The position numbers and the translations under genes are program-made. A stretch of 14,675 bases of DNA from CAUZEO01 sp963578625. GTDB lineage: Bacteria; Verrucomicrobiota; Kiritimatiellia; SLOV01. The notes under the pieces are model-generated. The model saw nothing but the letters and a program-made list of their open reading frames with translations, was not told where the DNA came from and did no database searches. This document shows positions 1 through 7,354 of the stretch, piece by piece (position 1 is the stretch's first letter; each line of letters starts with the position of its first letter). The DNA lies in assembly GCA_963578625.1 (NCBI GenBank), contig CAUZEO010000099.1:1-14675 (forward strand), in the 5' to 3' direction.

Positions 1-554
1 TACGGGGAGGCGGTTCGGCTTTTCATTGCCGAGGAGAATCATCACGCCTACTTGCTGGGAGAATTCATGGATCGTCACCGGATTCCAAGAATCTACACCC
101 GGTGGACCGACGCCATTTTTCGCAAAATTCGCAAGTTGGCCGGACTGGAACTCAATATCCGGGTCCTGGTGGGCGCTGAAATCGTGGCGAAAATCTATTA
201 CAAGGCCCTTCGGGATTGCACAAACTCCGCCGCACTTCGCCAGATCTGTACCCGGATTCTCCAGGACGAGGTTCACCATCTTGTGTTTCAGACCACCGTG
301 GTTTACCGGCTCCAGCGAGCCCGTTTGCGCCTAAGATGGCCTACCGCCTCTTCATGGGCGTGACCATTTTGGTCGTGTGGAAAGACCATCGTGGAGTTCT
401 CAAGCAGGGGCATTATTCGTTTACGCGATTCGTGGGCGAAGTGCTCTGCGAAACAGAAGATGTCTTACTGCTTATGAATGGCGAGTGGGATATCGTTCAT
501 GTTCGCGCGGATGCCGATCTAATCGACAAACTTCTTCTTCGTGCGGCGGACTAG
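1..554 (+). pseudogene. Ferritin-like di-iron protein, 5'-truncated by the window and frameshifted
   Basis: The reading frame is open from base 1 and shows two ExxH iron-binding motifs: EENHH at about residues 11-15 and DEVHH in the last helix, near bases 268-282. A Glu in GAEIVAKIYY lies between them. This is the pattern of helices 2, 3 and 4 of a ferritin/rubrerythrin-like four-helix bundle; helix 1 would lie before the window. The frame ends at a TGA at 361-363. From about 312-330 the protein-like sequence continues in another frame, with a hydrophobic stretch (AYRLFMGVTILVVW), then KDHRGVL and SFTRF, to a TAG at 552-554. I infer a net -1 shift (one base lost, or two gained), either a real mutation or an assembly error. 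The hydrophobic tail would suit a membrane-associated member. The ferritin-like assignment rests on motifs alone; the substrate is unknown. Confidence 0.6.
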
Positions 555-611
555 TGCGCCGTCCTTTAACAACAGAGAACGAAGAAAACTGAGAAGAGGT
601 GGTGTCCTGTT

Positions 612-896
612 GTGAATGCTCTCGTCGCCATGCTCTGCGGATTCATTGCGGAGAATTTTCCGGACATTCAGGTCATGATTTTTGCCGGGGTTCCTTCTTT
701 GATATGGGGGGCTGCATGTCTTTGGGTCGCGGGGGCACTGAAGCCGTTTCGCCTCACGGCTCGGACAATTTTTCCTTCTGCTTGTCCCAAGCGGGCTCGC
801 ATCCGTTTTGTTCGCGGTCTGATTCCAGACGGAGTCGGAATAGTGAAAGTAGTAGGAAAACCGGTTTGTCTGTTGCATTTGTGGTGGATGGGGTAG
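612..896 (+). CDS. Doubtful small hypothetical membrane protein
   Basis: A GTG start at 612 follows a good Shine-Dalgarno-like stretch (AGAGGTGG, 595-602), and ATG 630 is in the same frame. The 94 residues start with about 45 hydrophobic ones that could form two membrane segments around a short polar loop (ENFPDIQ). The rest is basic and does not look like a known domain. The sudden change in character around residue 45 suggests a gene fragment, or a frame that has drifted into noncoding sequence. It begins 57 bp after the ferritin-like gene and ends 9 bp before the next start. This ORF is the only content I can offer for the 350-bp stretch 555-905; no RNA gene or clear terminator was seen there. 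I recognise no family. Confidence 0.28.
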   Translation: MNALVAMLCGFIAENFPDIQVMIFAGVPSLIWGAACLWVAGALKPFRLTARTIFPSACPKRARIRFVRGLIPDGVGIVKVVGKPVCLLHLWWMG

Positions 897-905
897 GATC
901 CAGGC

Positions 906-1994
906 ATGAGCGACAAGGCTATGGGGAGCTTGGCACGGCATTGGGAGCGTCTTCCCAACGGACGACTGCTCTGCAATGTCTGTCCTTGTCGATGCAGATT
1001 GAAAGAGGGGGACCGCGGCGCCTGTTATGTGCGAATGAATCAAGGTGGCGAGATGGTCCTCACCACCTACGGGCGATCCAGCGGATTCTGTCTTGACCCG
1101 GTTGAGAAGAAGCCACTCAATCACTTTCTGCCCGGCACCCCCATCCTTTCCTTTGGGACTGCGGGTTGCAACCTGACGTGCCGGTTCTGCCAGAACTGGG
1201 ATATCTCGAAATCGCGCGAGTGGGATACGCTGACCGACCAGGCGGAACCGGAAACCATAGCGAGGTCCGCGGCAAAGATGGGTTGCAGCAGCGTCGCGTT
1301 CACGTACAACGATCCCGTGATTTTTCTGGAGTACGCGGTCGACATCGCCGCCGCCTGCCGCGAGATGAACATTCAATCCGTCGCCGTCACGGCCGGGTAC
1401 ATATGTCCCGATGCGCGGAAAGAGTTTTTCTCATTCATGGATGCGGCGAATGTCGATCTCAAGGCATTCACGGAGCGGTTCTACGAAGAGATCTGCGGCG
1501 CGAATCTCGCCGACGTTCTCGAGACGCTGGTGTACCTGAAACGGGAAACGGACGTCTGGTTCGAACTGACTACTCTCCTGATTCCCGGCGAGAACGATTC
1601 GCCCAAGGAGTTGGACGAGATGACCCGGTGGGTAGTGAAGGAGCTCGGCCCCGACGTTCCCATGCACTTTACTGCGTTTCATCCCGACTACAAAATGTTG
1701 GACAAGCCACGAACGCCGTCCTCGACTCTCTCCATGGCGCGAGAGATCGCGATAGAAAATGGTGTTCGTTTTGCCTACACCGGCAATGTGCACGACGAAG
1801 CGGGCAGCAGTACCTACTGTCCGGGATGCGGCACAAAGGTGATTGGACGCGATTGGTATGTTTTGACCTGCTGGGCATTGGATGCGCAGGGCCGATGTGC
1901 GGAGTGCGGCACGCCGCTTCCTGGGCGGTTCTCAGGGCCTCCCGGTGACTGGGGCGCGAAGCGTCAACCGGTGCGGCTGGCCAGGTTCAGGTAG
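906..1994 (+). CDS. amrS: AmmeMemoRadiSam system radical SAM enzyme (AmrS-like)
   Basis: This 362-residue protein has the radical SAM cluster motif CNLTCRFC (Cys88, Cys92, Cys95) inside the typical FGTAGCNLTCRFCQNW context. Before it lies a Cys-rich N-terminus (CNVCPCRC, residues 23-30, plus Cys40). After the barrel come CPGCG (305-309) and CAECG (331-335), which look like a zinc ribbon. This layout matches the COG1180 branch named AmrS, related to pyruvate formate-lyase activases. AmrS is often encoded near AmrA and the Memo-like AmrB, but neither is in this window, and the reaction is not settled to my knowledge. ATG 906 is preceded by AGGA at 895-898, 7 bp away. Length is normal and no key residue is missing. 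A related glycyl-radical activase is the alternative, but the C-terminal ribbon argues for AmrS. Confidence 0.88.
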   Translation: MSDKAMGSLARHWERLPNGRLLCNVCPCRCRLKEGDRGACYVRMNQGGEMVLTTYGRSSGFCLDPVEKKPLNHFLPGTPILSFGTAGCNLTCRFCQNWDISKSREWDTLTDQAEPETIARSAAKMGCSSVAFTYNDPVIFLEYAVDIAAACREMNIQSVAVTAGYICPDARKEFFSFMDAANVDLKAFTERFYEEICGANLADVLETLVYLKRETDVWFELTTLLIPGENDSPKELDEMTRWVVKELGPDVPMHFTAFHPDYKMLDKPRTPSSTLSMAREIAIENGVRFAYTGNVHDEAGSSTYCPGCGTKVIGRDWYVLTCWALDAQGRCAECGTPLPGRFSGPPGDWGAKRQPVRLARFR

Positions 1995-2059
1995 GGCAAG
2001 CTACCCGAAAGTATGACACAATCTTGGCGATATTCCCCCGAAATCACGGCCGATGTAGA

Positions 2060-2129
2060 TTGACTGGCATTCTTCCCTTGGTATCGTACATTGTGGTATA
2101 TGGTGCGGTTCCCGTCTCTTTAGTAGAGA
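2060..2129 (+). promoter_or_regulatory. Candidate promoter and small inverted repeat upstream of cysK
   Basis: TTGACT (2060-2065), a 16-bp spacer and TATCGT (2082-2087) resemble a sigma-70 type promoter. Downstream, TCTCT (2115-2119) and AGAGA (2125-2129) form a perfect 5-bp inverted repeat around TTAGT, which could be an operator half-site pair or a weak leader hairpin. The 166-bp gap after amrS and the tight spacing of the three genes that follow make this the natural place for the operon promoter. Both elements are short enough to occur by chance. Confidence 0.3.
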
Positions 2130-2160
2130 GTAGGGTGCCCGTGAAGAAACGAGGACCCAG

Positions 2161-3090
2161 ATGGTTCGCTTGGTTGATAACGTTGTTGAGTTAGTTACGA
2201 ACACGCCGCTGATGAGGTTGGATCGGTGGGCGGCAGATTTTCCCTGTTCGGCGATTGGAAAGCTTGAGTCATTCAATCCGGGCTGGAGTGTGAAGGACCG
2301 GATTGGACTGGCGATGATCACCCAGGCGGAGGAAGACGGGAAACTGAAGCAGGGCGGGATCATCATCGAGCCCACATCCGGCAATACGGGGATCGGCCTG
2401 GCCATGGTCGCGGCCGTGCGCGGATATCGCTGCATCCTGTGCATGCCGTCGTCCATGAGCGTTGAGCGACGCAAAGTCTTGCAGGCGCTGGGGTGCGAGC
2501 TTGTTCTGACCGAAGGCTTTGAAGGCATGCCGGGAGCGGTCAAGGCGGCGGAAGAGCTGATGGAAGAGATGCCGGGGGCGTGGATGCCACAGCAATTCGA
2601 CAATCCGGCGAACCCGATGATTCATTACCGGACGACCGGCCCGGAAATCTGGGAGGGGACGGAAGGAAAAGTGGATGTGCTGGTTTCCGGCGTTGGGACC
2701 GGCGGGACCATCAGCGGCGTGGGCAAATATTTGAAAGAGCAGAACCCGAAGATCAAGGTCGTGGCGGTGGAGCCCTCTGAATCACCGGTTCTTTCCGGCG
2801 GCAAGATGGGGCCGCACATGATCCAGGGCATCGGCGCGGGGTTCGTGCCCACGATCTATGACGGCGGTCTGGTGGACGACGTGGTGCAAGTCAGCAGCGA
2901 AGAGGCCATCGCGACCGCCCAGAACCTGGGCCGGCTTGAAGGGTTCCTTGTCGGCATCTCTTCCGGGGCTGCCGCGGACGCGATACGGAAGATTTCCTGT
3001 CGTGATGAATACGCGGGCAAAACCATCGTGGCGATCCTTCCAGATATCGGAGAGCGCTATATCTCGACTTTGTTGTTCTATCGGGATTAA
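2161..3090 (+). CDS. cysK: Cysteine synthase, PLP-dependent (CysK family)
   Basis: This enzyme makes L-cysteine from O-acetylserine (or a related activated serine) and sulfide in the cytoplasm. The 309-residue protein has the expected family signatures in order: NPGWSVKDR with the PLP-binding Lys, EPTSGNTGIGL for substrate and PLP binding, GVGTGGTISG for the PLP phosphate, GISSGAA, and a C-terminal PDIGERYIST. Length is usual for CysK or CysM. ATG 2161 has GAGGA at 2151-2155, 5 bp upstream; GTG 2141 is out of frame. It is the first gene of a set with a sulfite reductase (18 bp downstream) and a flavoprotein, so its sulfide probably comes from that reductase. No serine acetyltransferase gene is present here. 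Use of O-phosphoserine or cystathionine chemistry cannot be excluded from sequence alone. Confidence 0.93.
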   Translation: MVRLVDNVVELVTNTPLMRLDRWAADFPCSAIGKLESFNPGWSVKDRIGLAMITQAEEDGKLKQGGIIIEPTSGNTGIGLAMVAAVRGYRCILCMPSSMSVERRKVLQALGCELVLTEGFEGMPGAVKAAEELMEEMPGAWMPQQFDNPANPMIHYRTTGPEIWEGTEGKVDVLVSGVGTGGTISGVGKYLKEQNPKIKVVAVEPSESPVLSGGKMGPHMIQGIGAGFVPTIYDGGLVDDVVQVSSEEAIATAQNLGRLEGFLVGISSGAAADAIRKISCRDEYAGKTIVAILPDIGERYISTLLFYRD

Positions 3091-3108
3091 CTATTCGGAA
3101 AATTTACT

Positions 3109-4686
3109 ATGCAGCGCAAACTCTCATTTCAACAACGCAGTGACGAGGAGGAAGTCAAGGAGGCCGGCTTGGTCATCGACTTCGATGAGATTTCCCAAAA
3201 GGGAAAGCTTTCGAAGGAAGAGGAGCTGATCGCCAAGTGGTTTGGGATTTATTCCTCTCGCCAGGGAGGCAATCATATGGCCCGCATCGTTATTCCCGGC
3301 GGGCAAATGACCTCCAGCCAGGCTCGCATCATCTGCAAAGCATCCGAGATGTTTGCCCAGGGAAAGCTCGCGGTGACGACGCGGCAATCGATTCAGTTGC
3401 ATTGGGTCAAGACACCGAACCTTCCGGACATGATGCGTGAATTGCAGGAGGAGGGACTTACCACGTTTCACGGCTGCGGAGACGTCAATCGTAATGTGGC
3501 TGCCTGCCCGCTCGCGGAAACGTGCCGGTACCGCCGACTGAATGTGCTTCCCTACGCGAAGGAGACCTCGCGGATCCTCGCCAACTCCCGGGATCTCGAC
3601 AATCTGCCGCGGAAATTCAAGATCACGTTTTCCGGTTGCGGGGCGGGCTGTGCACAGCCGTTTATTAACTGCGTTGGCATTGTGGCCGTGCAGCGTGACA
3701 ATGGCGAGGGACAGGAGATGGGGTTCCAGGTTCACATCGGTGGAGGGATGGGGTGGCATCCGTTCATCGGCCAGTTGCTTTTCTCCTGGGTGCCGCGGGA
3801 ACGTATCACCGATGTTTGCCGTGCGGTTGCTCTCCTGTTCCGGGATCACGGAGACCGGCGGGACCGATCGAGTTCGCGGTTGAAGTTCGTGGTGCATCGC
3901 CAGGGGATCGACCGCTGTCGCGAGATCGTTCTTGAAAATCTGGCGAAAGAAGGTATCCCCAGCGATGGAATGGAAACCGCATCTTTTGCGGAAACAGGTG
4001 TCGAGTATCCGGATCGCCCGCTGACCGAAGAAGACCCGGTCGGAACCGACGGCAAGGTCACGGTCCGCGCCATCATTCCCAAGGGCGAGCTGACCTTTGA
4101 AGCCTTCAAGCGACTGGCGGAGCTCTCAGAAATTTATGGGAACAAGAAAATTTACACCACCAACCGGCAGAATATCGAACTGCACAGTATCAACGCCGGC
4201 AAGGTGGGTGAAGTCAAAGCTGAGATCAAGAAACTCGGATTCGAAACCGATGGGAATTTCGGGATCCGCGACATTGTGCCGTGCGTTGGTACCACCTATT
4301 GCCCCAAGGCGGTGACGAAGACGCGGGATATGTACGACTTGCTGATGGAGGTTGCCCGCCAACCCAGGTTCGAAGCGATTCAGGAAAAGGTGATTATCAA
4401 CATCACCGGGTGTCCGAATTCCTGTTCACCGTACCGGATTGCTGATATCGGCCTGCGCGGAACGCGACTCCGGGAAGAGCTCGGGTCGGTAGAGGGTTAT
4501 GAAATTCGGATTGGGGGCAACCATGATCGCTTCGGGTTGAAGATCGGCGATTTCAGGGCGACTGATTGCCCTCAAGTGGTGGAGAAGATTCTCGATACCT
4601 ATGTCGAAGTTCGGGAGGGCGATGAATCTTTGTCGGAATGCGTGACCCGGCTGCACAAAGAGAACCGGCTGGAGGTGGCGGTATGA
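3109..4686 (+). CDS. Siroheme- and 4Fe-4S-dependent sulfite (or nitrite) reductase
   Basis: This 525-residue protein has the two-fold repeat of ferredoxin-type sulfite/nitrite reductases. Each half opens with a substrate-side motif (TRQSIQLHWV at 91-100; TNRQNIELHSI at 351-361). The C-terminal half carries the full siroheme/4Fe-4S ligand set: Cys392-x5-Cys398 (PCVGTTYCPKA) and Cys435-x3-Cys439 (TGCPNSC). The family reduces sulfite to sulfide or nitrite to ammonia with six electrons. Its position right after cysK favours sulfite. The N-terminal half also keeps Cys133, Cys177 and Cys181 where the C-half has three of its four ligands, with Asn127 in place of the first. ATG 3109 has no strong ribosome site, so translation may be coupled to cysK. 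The stop overlaps the next start as ATGA. Sulfite versus nitrite cannot be decided from motifs alone. Confidence 0.87.
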   Translation: MQRKLSFQQRSDEEEVKEAGLVIDFDEISQKGKLSKEEELIAKWFGIYSSRQGGNHMARIVIPGGQMTSSQARIICKASEMFAQGKLAVTTRQSIQLHWVKTPNLPDMMRELQEEGLTTFHGCGDVNRNVAACPLAETCRYRRLNVLPYAKETSRILANSRDLDNLPRKFKITFSGCGAGCAQPFINCVGIVAVQRDNGEGQEMGFQVHIGGGMGWHPFIGQLLFSWVPRERITDVCRAVALLFRDHGDRRDRSSSRLKFVVHRQGIDRCREIVLENLAKEGIPSDGMETASFAETGVEYPDRPLTEEDPVGTDGKVTVRAIIPKGELTFEAFKRLAELSEIYGNKKIYTTNRQNIELHSINAGKVGEVKAEIKKLGFETDGNFGIRDIVPCVGTTYCPKAVTKTRDMYDLLMEVARQPRFEAIQEKVIINITGCPNSCSPYRIADIGLRGTRLREELGSVEGYEIRIGGNHDRFGLKIGDFRATDCPQVVEKILDTYVEVREGDESLSECVTRLHKENRLEVAV

Positions 4687-6509
4687 AATCCTTCGAAGAC
4701 GCAATCAAGGGTCTGAATCTGGACTACCCGAAGGCGCCCAATCTTTCCGAGTTTTCCAAGTTCATCGGCGAGGTGGATACCCGGCTGGATTTCAAGACGC
4801 TGGCAAAGGACATCCCGTGCCAGGAAGCCTGCCCGGCCAAGACCAATGTGCCTGCCTATATCGAAGCCATTGCCCAGGGCGATCCCGATAAAGCGTACCG
4901 GATTAACCAGGAGGATAACGTTTTCCCAGGAGTGTTGGGACGTGTCTGCACTCGTCCCTGCGAGGCGGCGTGCCGCCACACCTGGACCGGCGTGCACGGC
5001 CCGGTTCATATCTGCCATCTCAAACGTTCTGCATCCGATGAGCACACGGAAGGCGCGAAACCGCTGCCACCGTGGTTCGAGAAAAAGACCGGAAAGCGTG
5101 TCGCGGTTATCGGAGGCGGGCCTGCCGGGCTGACGGCAGCCCGCGAGTTGATCCGATACGGGCATGACGTCACCATATTCGAAAAGAACAGTTTTCTGGG
5201 CGGCATGATGACAGCGGGAATTCCCAAGTTCCGGTTACCCCGCGATACGATCGACGACGAAATCGAGGCGATCATTGCCAGCGGCGTGGAGGTGAAACTG
5301 GATGAGTGGATCGATGCCGAGCGGATGGAGAAGATCATCGATGAGTTTGATGCAACCTTGATGGCGATCGGCGCCTGGCGCCCGTCCGACCTCACCCTGC
5401 CCGGCCTCGAGGAGGGAATGGCGTATCCAGGCATCGATTTCATGTGGAAGTATAATTTCGACGAGATGGGCGAGATGGGCGAGATGAAAGGGCAGAGCGT
5501 GGTTATCGTCGGGGGTGGATTTACCGCCGTCGATTGCGCCCGTTCCTGCGCCCGCGCCGCGCGCCGGCTGGTCGGCGAAGAGGGCGAAGTGACGATTATG
5601 TACCGCCGAACCGAGGCGCAGATGACGGCCAATAGCGACGAGATCGAAGAGATGCGAATGGAGAACATCGAGATCGAAACGCTGATGACGCCCCTGCGCG
5701 CGATTACGAAGGACGGTAAGCTTCAGGCCATCGAGTTTCGCAGAAATATGCTCGGCGATCCCGAGCCGGGACACACCAAGCCCCCCATAGGAGCGGTTGA
5801 GGGCAGCGAATTTGAAGTTCCCTGCAATCTTCTCATCGTGGCGATCGGTCAGACCCGCCAGATCGAGTGCATGCCGTCAAGTATACGGTGGGACCACGAT
5901 GCGCGGGATCACGATACGAGCGATCCGCGCGTTTTCGTCGCGGGCGACTTCAGCTACGGTGGTGAGGATATTATCAACTCCGTGGAGGACGCCAAGCAGG
6001 CCTCGGCCAAGATGGATTCCTTCCTGACCGGGGAGGTGCGGCTGAAAAAACACGTCGTGGTGGAAGAGATCATCAACCGGGGAGAAACCGGTCGCGTTCG
6101 GGATCACGACGTACAGCCCCCCAAGGGAATGCCGGTACTACCACTGTACAATCGGGATGGTGTCGCGGAAGTGGAGTTGGGCCTGGACGGGGAGGGCCGT
6201 GATATTGCGGCGACCCGGTGTTATTTCTGCCATTACAAATTTGAAATCGATCAGGATAAGTGCATCCACTGTGACTGGTGCATCAAGGTTGCGCCGCGGG
6301 ACTGCATTAAGAAGGTTTCCCGGCTTTTCCATGACGAGGACGGCGGGGTGAAGTTTGAAGTGGAGGCCGATCTGGCGGCGGAAGCGACCTATATCTGGAT
6401 CGACAGCGATCAATGCGTACGCTGCGGAAACTGTTTGCGGGTCTGCCCCACCGAGGCCATCACGATGCGCAAGATGTCCCTCGAAACGTGTGCCGCTTCG
6501 AAAGCATAG
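4683..6509 (+). CDS. GltD-like FAD/NAD(P)H oxidoreductase with C-terminal 4Fe-4S domains
   Basis: I start this 608-residue protein at ATG 4683, which overlaps the reductase stop by 4 bp and has GGAGG at 4671-4675. Domains in order: an N-terminal Cys-rich Fe-S region (Cys46, 50, 89, 93, 97) of the type seen in glutamate synthase small subunits; an FAD Rossmann motif (VIGGGPAG, 142-149); an NAD(P)H Rossmann motif (VIVGGGFTAVD, 274-284); a closing FAD segment (VFVAGD, 417-422); and a C-terminal ferredoxin-like domain. In that domain the second motif (Cys578, 581, 584, 588) is complete. The first (Cys527, 530, 533) has Ala537 where the fourth Cys is expected, with Cys541 nearby. I infer that it passes NAD(P)H electrons to the sulfite reductase; no glutamate synthase large subunit is present. 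The stop codon lies in a repeat unit. Confidence 0.85.
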   Translation: MKSFEDAIKGLNLDYPKAPNLSEFSKFIGEVDTRLDFKTLAKDIPCQEACPAKTNVPAYIEAIAQGDPDKAYRINQEDNVFPGVLGRVCTRPCEAACRHTWTGVHGPVHICHLKRSASDEHTEGAKPLPPWFEKKTGKRVAVIGGGPAGLTAARELIRYGHDVTIFEKNSFLGGMMTAGIPKFRLPRDTIDDEIEAIIASGVEVKLDEWIDAERMEKIIDEFDATLMAIGAWRPSDLTLPGLEEGMAYPGIDFMWKYNFDEMGEMGEMKGQSVVIVGGGFTAVDCARSCARAARRLVGEEGEVTIMYRRTEAQMTANSDEIEEMRMENIEIETLMTPLRAITKDGKLQAIEFRRNMLGDPEPGHTKPPIGAVEGSEFEVPCNLLIVAIGQTRQIECMPSSIRWDHDARDHDTSDPRVFVAGDFSYGGEDIINSVEDAKQASAKMDSFLTGEVRLKKHVVVEEIINRGETGRVRDHDVQPPKGMPVLPLYNRDGVAEVELGLDGEGRDIAATRCYFCHYKFEIDQDKCIHCDWCIKVAPRDCIKKVSRLFHDEDGGVKFEVEADLAAEATYIWIDSDQCVRCGNCLRVCPTEAITMRKMSLETCAASKA

Positions 6510-6662
6510 CGCGGGTATATCCCGTGTAGCGGAGCCACAAGAACGCAACCTCGGCGTAGCACGGGTATCAGACCCGTGTGGTGGAGCCACAAGCACAGAG
6601 CCTCAAGCACCACGTAGCACGGGTATCAGACCCGTGTAGCGGAGCCACAAGCACAGAGCCTC
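6507..6662 (+). repeat. Three direct copies of a ~50-bp REP-like palindromic repeat
   Basis: The units lie at 6507-6552, 6555-6604 and 6613-6662. Each has a hairpin core CACGGGT-ATCAG-ACCCGTG (7-bp arms, 5-bp loop; decayed in the first copy), followed by a GGAGCCACAAG segment and a GCACAGAGCC tail. Units 2 and 3 differ at only two of 50 positions; unit 1 is more diverged. Unit 1 starts with the TAG stop of the upstream flavoprotein. There is no U-tract, so an ordinary intrinsic terminator is unlikely, though the hairpins could protect the mRNA 3' end or slow polymerase. Such elements are typical of the 3' ends of converging genes. Confidence 0.85.
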
Positions 6663-6777
6663 GAGAGCATTCCCTGCGCAAGAGCCCACTCGAATCGAGA
6701 TTCTATTACGATTGGGATCCCCTCCCTGGTCGCACTCGCAATCATATCACGGCCGTGGGTGAAATCATTTTTGCTTT

Positions 6778-6835
6778 GGCTCTGTGCGTGGGTTCCGGTT
6801 GGGCTTCGCTACACGGGTCGGATACCCGTGCTACG
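6778..6835 (-). repeat. Inverted copy of the same palindromic repeat
   Basis: On the minus strand this stretch reads the same CGTAGCACGGGTATC core, followed by the GTGTAGCG segment and, after a few extra bases, the GCACAGAGCC tail. It is therefore a full-length copy in the opposite orientation to the three at 6507-6662. Keeping the tail as well as the palindrome shows that the whole unit moves or is duplicated, not only the hairpin. Confidence 0.75.
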
Positions 6836-6849
6836 GAAGACCGGGGTTC

Positions 6850-6869
6850 TGCTACAGGGGTTGGATAGC
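6850..6869 (-). repeat. Decayed partial repeat copy
   Basis: The sequence GCTACAGGGGTTGGATAGC matches the inverted copy's GCTACACGGGTCGGATACC except at three positions, and the downstream half is lost. It looks like an old, mutated copy beside the intact inverted one. The match is short and could be partly chance. Confidence 0.4.
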
Positions 6870-7354
6870 TCTGTGGCGTCGGCATGGAAGGTCCGGCAAA
6901 TTGGCTGGAATGTTTGGAAAACGTCAGCCGGAGGGGAATTATCAGCGGAATGCCGACAAGACGAGGTATCGGTGCAGCGCCGGCTTGCGTGCCGCTGCCG
7001 GCACGGCGGTGGTTGTGGTTGGCGCGCGGGCGTCACGAGCCTTGGGGGGACGACGTGGGCCGTGTGTTCAAGTCCGCGGATGACACGTCGGGGCCGCGCT
7101 GAGCCATCACGCGAATGATGTCGGTGTCGCGGCGATATCGACGTCGGATGACATGGCCACGCCGACGGCCCGACATGCGGACGAGTCGATTACATTGCCG
7201 GAAGTTTCATTGCGCGTTGCGGAAGAGGCGCCGCCGCGAGCCGACGTTGAGGCTGTCAGGCACGCTTCGCGTGATGCCGAGGAAGAGTAGGGGATGTGCT
7301 GAACCTTTTGATTGGCCGTAAAAGTGACCAGAATTCTTCTTCGTTGCGACCTCG
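6870..7354 (+). other. Intergenic stretch with coding-like but broken frames
   Basis: No convincing gene lies here. On the + strand, 7084-7290 is open in one frame and encodes an acidic, Ala/Glu/Asp-rich sequence (for example SLRVAEEAPPRADVEAVR) ending in TAG at 7288-7290. The first ATG in that frame is at 7153 and would give only 45 residues. Just before it, another frame is open from ATG 6884 to TGA 7100-7102. Together these could be the frameshifted remains of one gene, or a GC-rich noncoding spacer that happens to stay open. The last 60 bp before the topoisomerase subunit A stop show no clear hairpin terminator. I recognise no family. Confidence 0.3.

Noticed and set aside
519..1376. Long minus-strand open frame opposite amrS and its upstream region
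   Set aside because: It runs antisense to the well-supported AmrS gene and its product has no recognisable motif.
3124..3897. Minus-strand open frame of about 257 codons opposite the sulfite reductase
   Set aside because: The + strand has full sulfite reductase motifs; the antisense product is His/Arg/Pro-rich with no domain.
5464..5485. Short tandem repeat GAGATGGGC within the flavoprotein gene
   Set aside because: It encodes an in-frame Met-Gly-Glu repetition in a surface loop and needs no other explanation.
5006..5668. Minus-strand open frame of about 220 codons opposite the flavoprotein
   Set aside because: It is Ser/Ile-rich low-complexity translation, an antisense shadow of the flavoprotein.
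6507..6662. CRISPR array
   Set aside because: There are only three units, the intervening sequence is 2-8 bp with no spacers, and no cas gene is present.
6578..6868. Small + strand ORF across the repeats
   Set aside because: Its protein is a translation of the repeat units themselves and it has no ribosome site.
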